From DATGMS01 sp040905145 (GTDB taxonomy: Bacteria; Bacteroidota; Bacteroidia; Cytophagales; Cyclobacteriaceae), in assembly GCA_040905145.1 (NCBI GenBank), contig JBBDSC010000148.1:1-30879 (forward strand): 30,879 bases of DNA, written 5' to 3'. The number at the start of each line of letters is the position of its first letter. Positions within the stretch are counted from its first letter, which is position 1. The position numbers and the translations under genes were made by a program. Shown piece after piece: positions 8,294-16,333 of the stretch. The notes below the pieces were generated by a model. That model was not told the DNA's origin. It worked only from the letters and a program-made list of their open reading frames with translations, and ran no database searches.

Positions 8294-8322
8294 TCCTTTT
8301 ATAAGGACTTTTTTTATTTTTG
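8294..8322 (+). promoter_or_regulatory. weak terminator hairpin overlapping a clpP promoter box
   Basis: TCCTT-TTAT-AAGGA (8294-8307) followed by a T-rich run could end tig transcription. Within that run TATTTTTG (8315-8322) matches TAnnTTTG exactly and lies 21 bp upstream of the clpP ATG. No TTG is present at the usual -33 distance. The box supports ATG 8344, not TTG 8320, as the clpP start. Confidence 0.4.
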
Positions 8323-8343
8323 TCTTATTCAAAAACTTACAGC

Positions 8344-9015
8344 ATGATTAACAAAGACGAATTCAGGAATTACGCCGTTCACCATAGAGGTGTAAATGGT
8401 ACAGCATTTGACCAATACACCCAACATATTGAAAACATGACCCGGTCAGTGATTGAAGAAAGACCGACAAATTTCCGTGAAATTGATGTGTTTTCCCGGT
8501 TGATCATGGATAGGATTATCTTTTTGGGTACACAAGTGGATGACCATATTTCCAATATCATTACTGCCCAATTACTCTTTTTAGAATCCACCGATTCCAA
8601 AAAAGACATCATCCTCTATATTAACAGTCCTGGAGGATCGGTCTATGCCGGGTTGGGAATCTATGATACCATGCAATATATCAATCCGGAAGTCGGTACT
8701 ATTTGCACGGGTCTTGCCGCTTCAATGGGAGCTGTCCTTCTCGCCGGTGGTGCTGCAGGAAAACGTTCTGCCCTTCCCCATTCCAGGATTATGATTCATC
8801 AACCATCCGGTGGAATGCAGGGGCAGTCTTCTGATATGGAGATCTCGGTAAAACAGATCCTGGAACTGAAAAAAGAATTGTATGAAATTTTGGGCCAGCA
8901 TAGTGGCAAATCCGTTGAACAAATAGAAAAAGACGCTGATCGTGATTATTGGATGCGGGCAGAAATAGCCAAAGATTATGGCCTTATAGATGAAGTGTTG
9001 ACACGAAAAAAATAA
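8344..9015 (+). CDS. clpP: ATP-dependent Clp protease proteolytic subunit ClpP
   Basis: 223 aa from ATG 8344. The frame is open to a TTG at 8320, but that TTG is part of a promoter-like TATTTTTG, so ATG is preferred. Serine peptidase of family S14, forming the barrel that degrades proteins fed by ClpX. The catalytic Ser127 lies in GLAASMGAVLL and His152 in RIMIHQPSGG; the acid is expected in the EKDADRD segment. Ser and His are 25 residues apart, as in E. coli ClpP. The INSPGGSVYAGLGIYD oxyanion-side strand is intact. Three bases separate it from clpX, so the two are co-transcribed. Confidence 0.97.
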   Translation: MINKDEFRNYAVHHRGVNGTAFDQYTQHIENMTRSVIEERPTNFREIDVFSRLIMDRIIFLGTQVDDHISNIITAQLLFLESTDSKKDIILYINSPGGSVYAGLGIYDTMQYINPEVGTICTGLAASMGAVLLAGGAAGKRSALPHSRIMIHQPSGGMQGQSSDMEISVKQILELKKELYEILGQHSGKSVEQIEKDADRDYWMRAEIAKDYGLIDEVLTRKK

Positions 9016-9018
9016 AAG

Positions 9019-10245
9019 ATGGCTCAAATAACTTGCTCCTTCTGCGGAAGGAATAAAAAAGACGTAGGTCTGATGGTTTCAGGAATTTCAGCGCATATCT
9101 GTAATTTCTGCATTGATCAGGCGTATCAAATACTAAGTGAAGAAGACAAAACCAAAAAGCAGAACAAGAAGCCAAAGTTCAAGTTAAAAAAACCGAAAGA
9201 GCTTACCACCTACCTGGATCAATATGTGATCGGGCAGCAAGAAGCCAAAAAAGTATTGACTGTAGCTGTCTATAACCACTACAAAAGATTGGGTCAAAAA
9301 ACCAATGCGGAAGATGAGATCAAGATTGAAAAATCAAACATCATCATGGTGGGAGATACGGGCACAGGAAAAACTTACCTGGCCAAAACTCTTGCCAGAA
9401 CATTGGAAGTCCCTTTTTGCATTGCCGATGCCACAGTACTTACTGAAGCAGGATATGTTGGAGAGGACGTTGAGAGCATTTTAACCCGCCTATTACAAGC
9501 GGCTGATTATAATGTCGAATCTGCTGAAAGAGGTATTGTCTATATTGATGAATTGGATAAAATAGCCAGGAAATCAGACAACCCCTCGATAACCAGGGAT
9601 GTAAGCGGCGAGGGCGTACAACAGGCCCTGCTCAAGTTATTGGAAGGAACGGTAGTCAACGTGCCACCCCAAGGAGGAAGGAAACATCCCGATCAAAAGA
9701 TGATCGCCATCAACACCGAAAATATCTTATTTATCTGTGGTGGTGCTTTTGATGGGATTTCACGCCACATTGCCGGAAGGTTAAATACCCAACCTTTAGG
9801 TTTTAGTAAGAAGACGGAACAAGAGTTTGTGGACAGAAATAATTTACTGCAATATGTCACCGCCCAGGACCTAAAAGCATTTGGCCTGATACCGGAACTT
9901 ATTGGTAGGCTTCCTGTCCTTACCCACCTTGATCCTTTGGATAAAGCAACATTGAAAAGCATATTGACCGAGCCCAAAAATGCTTTGACCAAACAGTATG
10001 TGAAACTTCTTGAAATGGAAGGGGTGGCCCTTACTTTTGAGGAAGATGGGATTGACTATATTGTGGACAAGGCCGTGGAATTCAAACTGGGAGCAAGAGG
10101 TTTGCGTGCCATCTGTGAAGCCATCATCACTGATGCGATGTATGAATTGCCTTCTGATGATGTGGTCAAGGAATTGGTCATCGACCTAGAATACGCCCAA
10201 AGCCAATTTGACAAGTCTAAGTTCAAAAAGCTTCAGGTGGCTTAA
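9019..10245 (+). CDS. clpX: ATP-dependent Clp protease ATP-binding subunit ClpX
   Basis: 408 aa. AAA+ unfoldase that recognises tagged substrates and threads them into ClpP. A four-cysteine zinc-binding domain (Cys6, Cys9, Cys28, Cys31) starts the protein. Walker A is GDTGTGKT (112-119), with Asp where GPTG is usual; Walker B is VYIDELDKI. Next come RDVSGEGVQQALLKLLEGT, the sensor segment FICGGAFDGI and the arginine-containing GARGLRAICE at the C-terminal subdomain. ATG follows the clpP stop by three bases. A strong hairpin terminator closes the operon 51 bp downstream. Confidence 0.97.
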   Translation: MAQITCSFCGRNKKDVGLMVSGISAHICNFCIDQAYQILSEEDKTKKQNKKPKFKLKKPKELTTYLDQYVIGQQEAKKVLTVAVYNHYKRLGQKTNAEDEIKIEKSNIIMVGDTGTGKTYLAKTLARTLEVPFCIADATVLTEAGYVGEDVESILTRLLQAADYNVESAERGIVYIDELDKIARKSDNPSITRDVSGEGVQQALLKLLEGTVVNVPPQGGRKHPDQKMIAINTENILFICGGAFDGISRHIAGRLNTQPLGFSKKTEQEFVDRNNLLQYVTAQDLKAFGLIPELIGRLPVLTHLDPLDKATLKSILTEPKNALTKQYVKLLEMEGVALTFEEDGIDYIVDKAVEFKLGARGLRAICEAIITDAMYELPSDDVVKELVIDLEYAQSQFDKSKFKKLQVA

Positions 10246-10295
10246 GAGCCATGCGGGGTAAATAATCAGGGCTTTTATTAATAAATGCTTTAATC

Positions 10296-10339
10296 AACAC
10301 TATAGGGAATTTAATGACTTTCCTGTAGTGTTTTTTTTT
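10296..10339 (+). terminator. rho-independent terminator of the tig-clpP-clpX block
   Basis: AACACTATAGG (10296-10306) pairs with CCTGTAGTGTT (10322-10332) through one G-U wobble, and the stem can extend by three more pairs inward. A run of nine T residues (10331-10339) follows. Confidence 0.85.
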
Positions 10340-10541
10340 GCTTTTAGGGAATTGATTTCCCCACATCGAAAACCACAGGTAAGTTACTATGCTTTTTGCT
10401 AAAATTGCTGATAAACAACCGAACTTTGGCCCCTTCCGTCTCCCGCTCCACCCAACTTGAACATTGAGTATTGAATTTTTGTATTTCCACAGCTGACATC
10501 CCACCGGTCTCCCGGCTTCTGTCTCAATGGTTAATCAATTG

Positions 10542-10677
10542 CCGTTTGGCTTTAGCCAACGGAAAATAGACAAGAATCTCTTTTGGCTTTAGCCACATTA
10601 TCCCGGGTGGGCCATTTAATTGGGCTAAAGCCCGGTTTTCTCTCCCCATTCTTTTCCCTGCCCTGAAGGACAGGGCA
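10542..10677. repeat. cluster of REP-like palindromes
   Basis: Four hairpins stand in a row: CCGTTTGGC-TTT-AGCCAACGG (10542-10562), TGGCT-TT-AGCCA (10584-10595), GGGCT-AA-AGCCC (10622-10633) and TGCCCTG-AAGGA-CAGGGCA (10659-10677). The first three share a GGCT-TT/AA-AGCC core, the third in the opposite sense. The pattern recalls extragenic palindromes mobilised by REP-associated tyrosine transposases, but no such transposase gene is in the window. Confidence 0.6.
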
Positions 10678-10709
10678 ATTAAAACCTGGACAAGTCTTCC
10701 GCTCTTCTT

Positions 10710-10737
10710 CATCCGACATCCGATATCTGACATCCTA
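10710..10737. repeat. heptamer array, CATCCGA type
   Basis: Four consecutive 7-bp units: CATCCGA, CATCCGA, TATCTGA, CATCCTA. The first two are identical and the others differ by two or one bases. Confidence 0.6.
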
Positions 10738-10921
10738 CCCTCCTGGATCTTTGTTCTTAAAAACAACATATTAAGAGGCCTAAACCCGGAGGATTTAATA
10801 CAAATAGCCAATATAAAATCCGGTGGGGAAGGTTTTTTTAGCCCCGCAACCCCGAATGGGTTAAATGTCCGGGTCTGCCAAGTCGGCGACATGGGCTACA
10901 GGTTGCCTTTCAAAATTTTTA

Positions 10922-11209
10922 TTAACATCCTGACTTGAAGATCCCTTCATGCTCATCATTCACACGTGGTGCATTTGGCAGCTGTATGTCCAAGGACTCC
11001 CTATAGCGCAAACAACCCCGCAAGAACTGTGGCCAGGCTGGCACGGCTAATTCCGGATCCGTTTTTTCTGGTAAAAGATCCCACAATTGGGGATGGTGCC
11101 AACACAGCTCATGTTTTGTACTGTCACGATGCATCCGGATTCCTGATCGCAGCTTTTTAACTTCCATTATGAGCTCATCCCTGGTGAGTTGTTCAATATC
11201 TTCATCCAT
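10922..11209 (-). CDS. small conserved hypothetical protein
   Basis: 95 aa, ATG at 11209, with no signal peptide or membrane segment. An N-terminal helical, charged part (MDEDIEQLTRDELIMEVKKL) is followed by a compact block rich in Trp, His and Cys: HRDSTKHELCWHHPQLWDLLPEK and PAWPQFLRGCLRYRESLDIQL. I recall similar small proteins in Bacteroidota and other phyla, without a known function. The conserved Cys/His/Trp spacing suggests a genuine folded protein, possibly metal binding (inference). It lies 36 bp downstream of lpxB on the same strand, so it is probably in the same transcript, at the edge of the palindrome-rich gap. Confidence 0.65.
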   Translation of the reverse strand: MDEDIEQLTRDELIMEVKKLRSGIRMHRDSTKHELCWHHPQLWDLLPEKTDPELAVPAWPQFLRGCLRYRESLDIQLPNAPRVNDEHEGIFKSGC

Positions 11210-11245
11210 ATCCTATAGCATTAAAGGTGCAGCTTCCTTTTTAAA

Positions 11246-12349
11246 TCATTTTAAAGAATCCACAATCAACCGTGCCGTTTCGTCTGAGGCCATCTGATCG
11301 CCCAACTTTTCACGAACGTCCGTGTAACCGTCAAGGATTTTCGCTTTGTGCTGAACATAACCCACGATGGCATTGAGTTCGGACATCAGATTCTTGACAT
11401 TGTAATCATCTTGAATCAGTTCCTTCACCACTTCTTTCCCGGCGATTAGATTAACAAGGGAAATATAAGGTACACGGATCAACCTTTTGGCTATTTGATA
11501 GCTGAATCTGCTGGTTTTATATACCACTACCTGCGGCACCCTAAACAGGGCTGTTTCTAGCGTAGCTGTACCTGAAGTGACTATGGCCGCATTGGCATGG
11601 TGAAGCAGGTCATAAGTTTGATCATAAATTACCTTTATTCCCACCTTTTCCGCCTTATCATAAACAACGGCATCCAGATTCCTAACTCCTGCAATTACAA
11701 ATTGTGAATATTCATATTGGGGAACAATTTCAACCATGATATCCAACATCTTGCTGACTTCCTGCTTTCTGCTTCCCGGCAGCAGCGCAATGATAGGGCT
11801 GTAACTCAGGCCGTTTTTCTGGTGAAAAAATTCATGGGGATGAAACTTCTTTATTTCATCCAAAAGGGGATTTCCCACATAATTGATGTCCCAATCAAAT
11901 CTTTGATAAAAATCCCGCTCGAAAGGTAAAATGGAATAAAGCTGATCTACATTTTTTTTGAGCGTAAGTCCTCTTTTTTGATTCCAGGCCCAAACCTTTG
12001 GCGGAATATAATAATGCACAGGGATTGCTTTTTCCTTTGCAAATTTGGCCAATTTCATGTTAAATCCCCCGTAATCGACAAGGATCAATGCCTCAGGCTT
12101 AAAATCGATAAGGTCCTTCTTTATCAAAGAAAGGGTTTTTAAGAGTTTCCTAAAACCAAACAACACCTCCACAAAACCCATCAAAGCCAATTTATCGTAA
12201 TGGACCGCTAAGGTCTGCCCTTCAGCTTCCATATAGTCACCGCCCATCCCCCTAAAGACAGCATGGGAGTCCAGTGCTTTAATTGAATGGATCAAATTGG
12301 CCGCATGAAGGTCTCCGGATCTCTCCCCGGCTATTAGATAATATCTCAT
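11246..12349 (-). CDS. lpxB: lipid-A-disaccharide synthase LpxB
   Basis: 367 aa, ATG at 12349. Glycosyltransferase family 19 enzyme that joins UDP-diacylglucosamine and lipid X to give the lipid A disaccharide at the inner face of the inner membrane. Motifs in order: GERSGDLHAANL at the N-terminus, GFVEVLFGF, YYIPPKVWAWNQKR, INYVGNPLLDE, the donor-site LLPGSRKQEV, and SGTATLETAL. The length is usual for the family. A heptamer repeat array (12366-12431) fills the gap between it and the upstream PTPS gene, ending 17 bp before the start codon. Confidence 0.96.
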   Translation of the reverse strand: MRYYLIAGERSGDLHAANLIHSIKALDSHAVFRGMGGDYMEAEGQTLAVHYDKLALMGFVEVLFGFRKLLKTLSLIKKDLIDFKPEALILVDYGGFNMKLAKFAKEKAIPVHYYIPPKVWAWNQKRGLTLKKNVDQLYSILPFERDFYQRFDWDINYVGNPLLDEIKKFHPHEFFHQKNGLSYSPIIALLPGSRKQEVSKMLDIMVEIVPQYEYSQFVIAGVRNLDAVVYDKAEKVGIKVIYDQTYDLLHHANAAIVTSGTATLETALFRVPQVVVYKTSRFSYQIAKRLIRVPYISLVNLIAGKEVVKELIQDDYNVKNLMSELNAIVGYVQHKAKILDGYTDVREKLGDQMASDETARLIVDSLK

Positions 12350-12365
12350 TGGGTAACTGGTTTGT

Positions 12366-12431
12366 GGTATTTTGTATGGGTATGCGGTATGTAGTATATA
12401 CTATATACCATATACCAAATACTTATATACC
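12366..12431. repeat. heptamer array, GGTATNN type, with an orientation switch, upstream of lpxB
   Basis: On the plus strand the units GGTATTT, TGTATGG, GTATGCG, GTATGTA, GTATATA are followed by units of the opposite sense (TATATAC, CATATAC, CAAATAC). The two halves meet at GTATATAC, which is self-complementary. It occupies almost the whole 80-bp gap between the PTPS gene and lpxB. Confidence 0.65.
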
Positions 12432-12434
12432 TCA

Positions 12435-12854
12435 CTATTCCCCATAATATTCCACAAAGTTGCGAGGTGTCTCATATAAGGTCAATTTGAAAAGCTTCCC
12501 ATGGGGAATGATTTTTTTGACTGAAGGTTCAAGGATCTTCCAAAATTCCATTACTAAATTTTCACAACTGGCCAATTTACCTTCCATAAAATCCACATCC
12601 ATATTCAGGTTTTTATGGTCAACTTTGGCGATCACTTCTCCTCTTATCACATTGCTCAGGGCTTTTAAATCCACCACAAAGCCTGTCTCGGGATTAGGAA
12701 GGCCTTTGACGGTGACAATTAATTCAAAGTTATGCCCATGCCAATTTTCATTGGCACAAGGGCCAAAAACAGACTTGTTCTTCTCTTCGCTCCACTTGGG
12801 GTTCCAAAGTTTATGAGCCGCATTAAAATGCTCTTTTCTGCTAACGTGTATCAT
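12435..12854 (-). CDS. 6-pyruvoyl/6-carboxy-tetrahydropterin synthase family (PTPS/QueD)
   Basis: 139 aa. Enzymes of this fold act on dihydroneopterin triphosphate, giving 6-pyruvoyl-tetrahydropterin or, as QueD, 6-carboxytetrahydropterin for queuosine. Zinc ligands are in HFNAAH and the HGH of NWHGHNF; the catalytic Cys is in GPCANENWHGH. The spacing C-x5-HGH matches animal-type PTPS, not E. coli QueD (C-x3-HGH). TGFVVDLKAL, VDHKNLNMDVDF and LYETPRNFVEYYGE also resemble animal PTPS. A queE gene lies 11 kb away in the same window, so a queuosine role remains possible. The start overlaps the protease stop by one base (TAATG), suggesting translational coupling. Confidence 0.88.
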   Translation of the reverse strand: MIHVSRKEHFNAAHKLWNPKWSEEKNKSVFGPCANENWHGHNFELIVTVKGLPNPETGFVVDLKALSNVIRGEVIAKVDHKNLNMDVDFMEGKLASCENLVMEFWKILEPSVKKIIPHGKLFKLTLYETPRNFVEYYGE

Positions 12855-15800
12855 TATTTTTTGATGATTCTATGGGTCAGTACCAGGTCATCTGTTTTGA
12901 TCAACAACACATATAATCCCGGCTGAAAGTTCAAATGCAAATCCCGAACAAATTCCGTTTGGTTTTTCCAGGTTTTATAAGCTTTTATAATTGCTCCATT
13001 AGTAGCATAAAATTCAAACTCCACTCCACCAAAATAATCATTGTTGATGGTTACGGTCAATCTATCGGAGGTAGGGTTTGGTCCAAGGAAATATCCAAAT
13101 GAAGCGATGGGAAGTTCATCCTCAATAGCCGAAATGACCACAGGTTCCGAAATTCTGTTACAGGACTCGTTAACCACCGCTACCTGATAATTCCCTTCAT
13201 CCTCCGCCACAAAAGACCTCTCTTCAGCTCCTTCTATTTTTATTCCGTTTCTATACCATTGATACATGGAGGAAGGAACCAATGAAGTAAGCAAAGAACC
13301 ATTGATTACAATAGAGGGCTTATCCAGGATGTTTTCACCAATGGTAATGTCCTTTTCATACCACATAGTTTTTCCGGAACTAATGGCTTCCAGAGTAATA
13401 TGATAAATACCCTCCTGTGGGAAAACAAAGGAAGGACTCGCTTCTGATGAGGAGCCAAGAGGACCAAATGTCCATTTATAACTGGAAGCAGGGCCTTCAG
13501 TGGTATTTGTAAATTCCACCAATGCCCCTTCACAGGTAAACCTGGCTTCAAAATTTGCAAACAATACCTCTCCACAGTTCAAACTTTGCCAATTGGCACT
13601 GTTGGTGATTACAGCTTCTGGACCCAAATTGACCACTGCTGTACCGACAAGGTCTACATTTTCAATTTGGATATTTTCAAAACAGTATTTTTTATACGGC
13701 TCATGTTTAAATAAGCCCTTACTGCCTGCTTTTATTATAGAGGGGCTTCCATTGGTGCTTTGATGAAGGATATTTTCAATGATGTTGATCTGGTTATCGC
13801 TCATCAAATTAAGCACCACTCCCTGATGTAAGTCCAAAGTTTTGATGTCCGTTGTGGCTTGCATAAAAAAGATCTCCCCTGCGTTCAAATCCAAGTGAGA
13901 TATCAGACCTATTTGGTCAAGTTGAAGGCTTTGCCCCTCATGCACCAAGGCAGGGATCTCATTTTTGGCAAAATCTGAAAATAATCCGTTGGCCCCAATG
14001 AACCGGAATTTGATGGAGGCGTTCAGAATGGAATTTTCTTGAATGTTGATATTTTCAGTAAATGTCATTTCCTCTATTCTTCCGTTGATTTCGGCCCCGG
14101 CCTGCAGATTAAGCTGGGCCAATTGGATAGCTGAAACATCCAGCTCCACTTGGGCATTGGAAATGGTTACATCGTCCAAAAGCTCCGCCGAAACAATTTT
14201 CCAGTCGCCGGCGGTAATGACCATTTCGATATTATCCAAAGTAGTGGTTCCAAAATCAATCAAGCTTTCATTGTTTTGATCGGAATGGAACAATAATTTG
14301 CCATTTTTGATGGAAGTAATCTGGTTGCTTACCCTAAACCCATTGCTCACGGTCACTTCATTCGAATTGAGATTTATTTCAACTGTTGAGTTCCCGAAAA
14401 AATTAAGGCTGAAAGCTTCTGCATCGGCAGAAAGGTTGACCATCGAAGAAGTAGTTTGTTCCAATTGATCAAACACAACTCTTGTACCACTGTCCGGGAT
14501 GATCCCGGCACTGGCCCCATTGCTTTCCAATGACCAATTAGCGGGGGAATCCCAGTCTCCATCCCCTCCTATCCAATATAAAGTCTTCTCCTGTCCATCA
14601 GAAACTCCTGCATTAAAAATCAGGCTAAAGGCTTGGATATCGTTTATAAGACTCCCCTTATGAGACACCCTTACGGTATATTCTTTAGCCTCGGGATCAT
14701 TGATTACAATCTGTTCTACATTGTCCCTGAAATTATCCTGGTCATTCATTCCCCTGGCACCAGAGCCCAAACTTGAATCCAAGGTCCAGGGATAATAGAT
14801 TTCTCCCTCCTCATCAATAATTCTTATGTCCAGATCGTTGACCAACATGAGGTTTGTAGGATCTACCGAAGGTGCCGGGGAGCTTCCTGCGGGATCAGTC
14901 CAGGCTATGGTTACTTTTATAGGTTCTATTCCGTTGGAAATAACATCAAATTCATAGGTCTGGTTATTTTCAAGGATGAGTTCCCTTATTATATTAGATG
15001 TTCCATTTTCATTGATAATCAACCTTGCCGCTGCATCAACATCCAACAATCCCCAACCGTACATATAATCAGGTCCCGGGCTTAAGCCGGCTTCTTTGGT
15101 GGTGTGAATGGCCAGCCCCTTTAAGGTCGCAGACCTCATATATCTGTCTACATTTCTACTGTGATAAAGCTCCTGAAGCAAAAACAAGGAACCTGTTGCA
15201 TTAGGGGCTGCCATGGAAGACCCGCTTAAAGTGGCATAGCTATCGGAAAGGCCTTCATCGGAGATCGCTGTGCTAAAAACATTCACTCCCATGGATACAA
15301 AATCAGGCTTTATCCTTCCATCATCCACAGGACCCCAACTGGAAAATTGACTCATGACCACATCGCTTGGGCCGCTATAATTTCTCACCCCATTTACAGC
15401 GCCTATGGTGATGTTGTTTTTGGCCACTCCTTCAGGGCCAAGGGAATCCTCAGGTCCATCCGCATTTTTGGTTCCGTCTCCCACCTCGCCCCTATCATTC
15501 CCCGCTGCCCACACGACGGTATAGTAAGGTTTTGAAAAGGCCAATTCATCAATTTGCCTACTCTTGGAAGTATAAAAGCCAAAGCGGTAATCTTCCCTGT
15601 TATCAATACTTTCATTTCCTGCCCATGCCCAATTTCCACCAGAATTCCTGTACCAGCCAACCAGGTTTCCATAAGAATGATTGGAAATAATATGACCTCC
15701 CGGTCTTAATTCAGGATCATAACCGTTTTGGATCATTTTGGAAACGTCACCATCCCAATTGAATGCCCAGCCTGTTGCTTCATTTACCATTCCCCTTGCA

Positions 15801-16309
15801 TTATCGTTTAGGCCGGTGGCCAAAATGGTCCCTGTTACATGGGTGGCGTGATTGCTTATTATTTCTGTAGATCCATCGATTTGGGTGACCCTGTCGCCAA
15901 ATTCCCTGTGGTTTGCCTTTGGCCGGGTCTGGTCATAGATGCCCACCACCATCCCCTTACCGGTAAGACCCACATTCAGATCTCCACCAGGTTGCATGGA
16001 AACCGCTCCGGTGGTAATGGCGGCATTAATGTTAAAAGTGGTGTAATACACTGGCTTACCTGACTCATCCATGTATTGAAAAGAAGCTGTTCTCCCCTGA
16101 TCCAACTTGAGTGAAAGTGGGAAGTTGTATTGCTCACTCAATCTTTCCTTTTCTTTTGTGTCCAAGAAGAGCCTGCTGGATTCTCCCTTGATCCTCTGCA
16201 GGATTTCTTTTCTTACCTCCAATAACCCCTTGTCCATAGTTACTGGCTGTTGGGCCAGTGAAGGGAAGGAAAAAAAAAGAAATAATATACTGATTAATAC
16301 TTTTGCCAT
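12854..16309 (-). CDS. secreted S8 (subtilisin) family protease with PKD-like and T9SS sorting domains
   Basis: 1151 aa from ATG 16309; the frame is open to a TTG six bases upstream, but MAKVLISILFLFFSFPSLAQ is a proper signal peptide. The subtilase domain carries Asp126 (VVGIYDQ), His157 (NHATHVTG), the oxyanion Asn271 (WAAGND) and Ser365 (LSGSSMAAP). Asp is followed by QT instead of the usual S/T-G. A jelly-roll-like segment (about 440-570, with VTIAWTDPAG) resembles KP-43 type proteases. After a long beta-rich region comes a PKD-like domain (YKWTFGPLG and FVFPQEGIYHITLEA), an Ig-like part, and a C-terminal type A sorting domain (GPNPTSDRLTV, LNFQPGLYVLLIKT) for T9SS export. It follows a lipoprotein gene by 24 bp and precedes the PTPS gene. 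Confidence 0.93.
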   Translation of the reverse strand: MAKVLISILFLFFSFPSLAQQPVTMDKGLLEVRKEILQRIKGESSRLFLDTKEKERLSEQYNFPLSLKLDQGRTASFQYMDESGKPVYYTTFNINAAITTGAVSMQPGGDLNVGLTGKGMVVGIYDQTRPKANHREFGDRVTQIDGSTEIISNHATHVTGTILATGLNDNARGMVNEATGWAFNWDGDVSKMIQNGYDPELRPGGHIISNHSYGNLVGWYRNSGGNWAWAGNESIDNREDYRFGFYTSKSRQIDELAFSKPYYTVVWAAGNDRGEVGDGTKNADGPEDSLGPEGVAKNNITIGAVNGVRNYSGPSDVVMSQFSSWGPVDDGRIKPDFVSMGVNVFSTAISDEGLSDSYATLSGSSMAAPNATGSLFLLQELYHSRNVDRYMRSATLKGLAIHTTKEAGLSPGPDYMYGWGLLDVDAAARLIINENGTSNIIRELILENNQTYEFDVISNGIEPIKVTIAWTDPAGSSPAPSVDPTNLMLVNDLDIRIIDEEGEIYYPWTLDSSLGSGARGMNDQDNFRDNVEQIVINDPEAKEYTVRVSHKGSLINDIQAFSLIFNAGVSDGQEKTLYWIGGDGDWDSPANWSLESNGASAGIIPDSGTRVVFDQLEQTTSSMVNLSADAEAFSLNFFGNSTVEINLNSNEVTVSNGFRVSNQITSIKNGKLLFHSDQNNESLIDFGTTTLDNIEMVITAGDWKIVSAELLDDVTISNAQVELDVSAIQLAQLNLQAGAEINGRIEEMTFTENINIQENSILNASIKFRFIGANGLFSDFAKNEIPALVHEGQSLQLDQIGLISHLDLNAGEIFFMQATTDIKTLDLHQGVVLNLMSDNQINIIENILHQSTNGSPSIIKAGSKGLFKHEPYKKYCFENIQIENVDLVGTAVVNLGPEAVITNSANWQSLNCGEVLFANFEARFTCEGALVEFTNTTEGPASSYKWTFGPLGSSSEASPSFVFPQEGIYHITLEAISSGKTMWYEKDITIGENILDKPSIVINGSLLTSLVPSSMYQWYRNGIKIEGAEERSFVAEDEGNYQVAVVNESCNRISEPVVISAIEDELPIASFGYFLGPNPTSDRLTVTINNDYFGGVEFEFYATNGAIIKAYKTWKNQTEFVRDLHLNFQPGLYVLLIKTDDLVLTHRIIKK

Positions 16310-16333
16310 AAACAAACCTGTAAAAGCAATATT

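Larger units (their letters stand above)
10340..10921. other. gene-free region with dense small palindromes
   Basis: No convincing gene. The minus-strand open frame 10892-10524 runs through palindromes and resembles no family. The region holds four imperfect or perfect palindromes (10542-10677), a four-unit heptamer array (10710-10737), and an AACCC-CGAAT-GGGTT hairpin (10848-10862) in a stretch that looks like a degenerate dispersed repeat. This is the largest non-coding gap of the otherwise compact left part of the window. Confidence 0.7.

Noticed and set aside
8320..8343. TTG-initiated extension of clpP
   Set aside because: The TTG belongs to a TATTTTTG promoter box and the ATG at 8344 gives a normal ClpP.
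10223..10504. 93-codon minus frame across the clpX end
   Set aside because: It overlaps the clpX C-terminus and its terminator and resembles no protein.
10524..10892. 122-codon open frame on the minus strand
   Set aside because: It runs through four palindromes and a heptamer array, has no recognisable domain and an unlikely composition; better explained as repeat DNA.
12366..12431. CRISPR-like array
   Set aside because: The units are 7 bp with no spacers; it is a simple short tandem repeat, and no cas genes are present in the window.
16310..16315. TTG start of the S8 protease two codons earlier
   Set aside because: ATG at 16309 begins a proper signal peptide; the same reasoning moves susC to ATG 21621.
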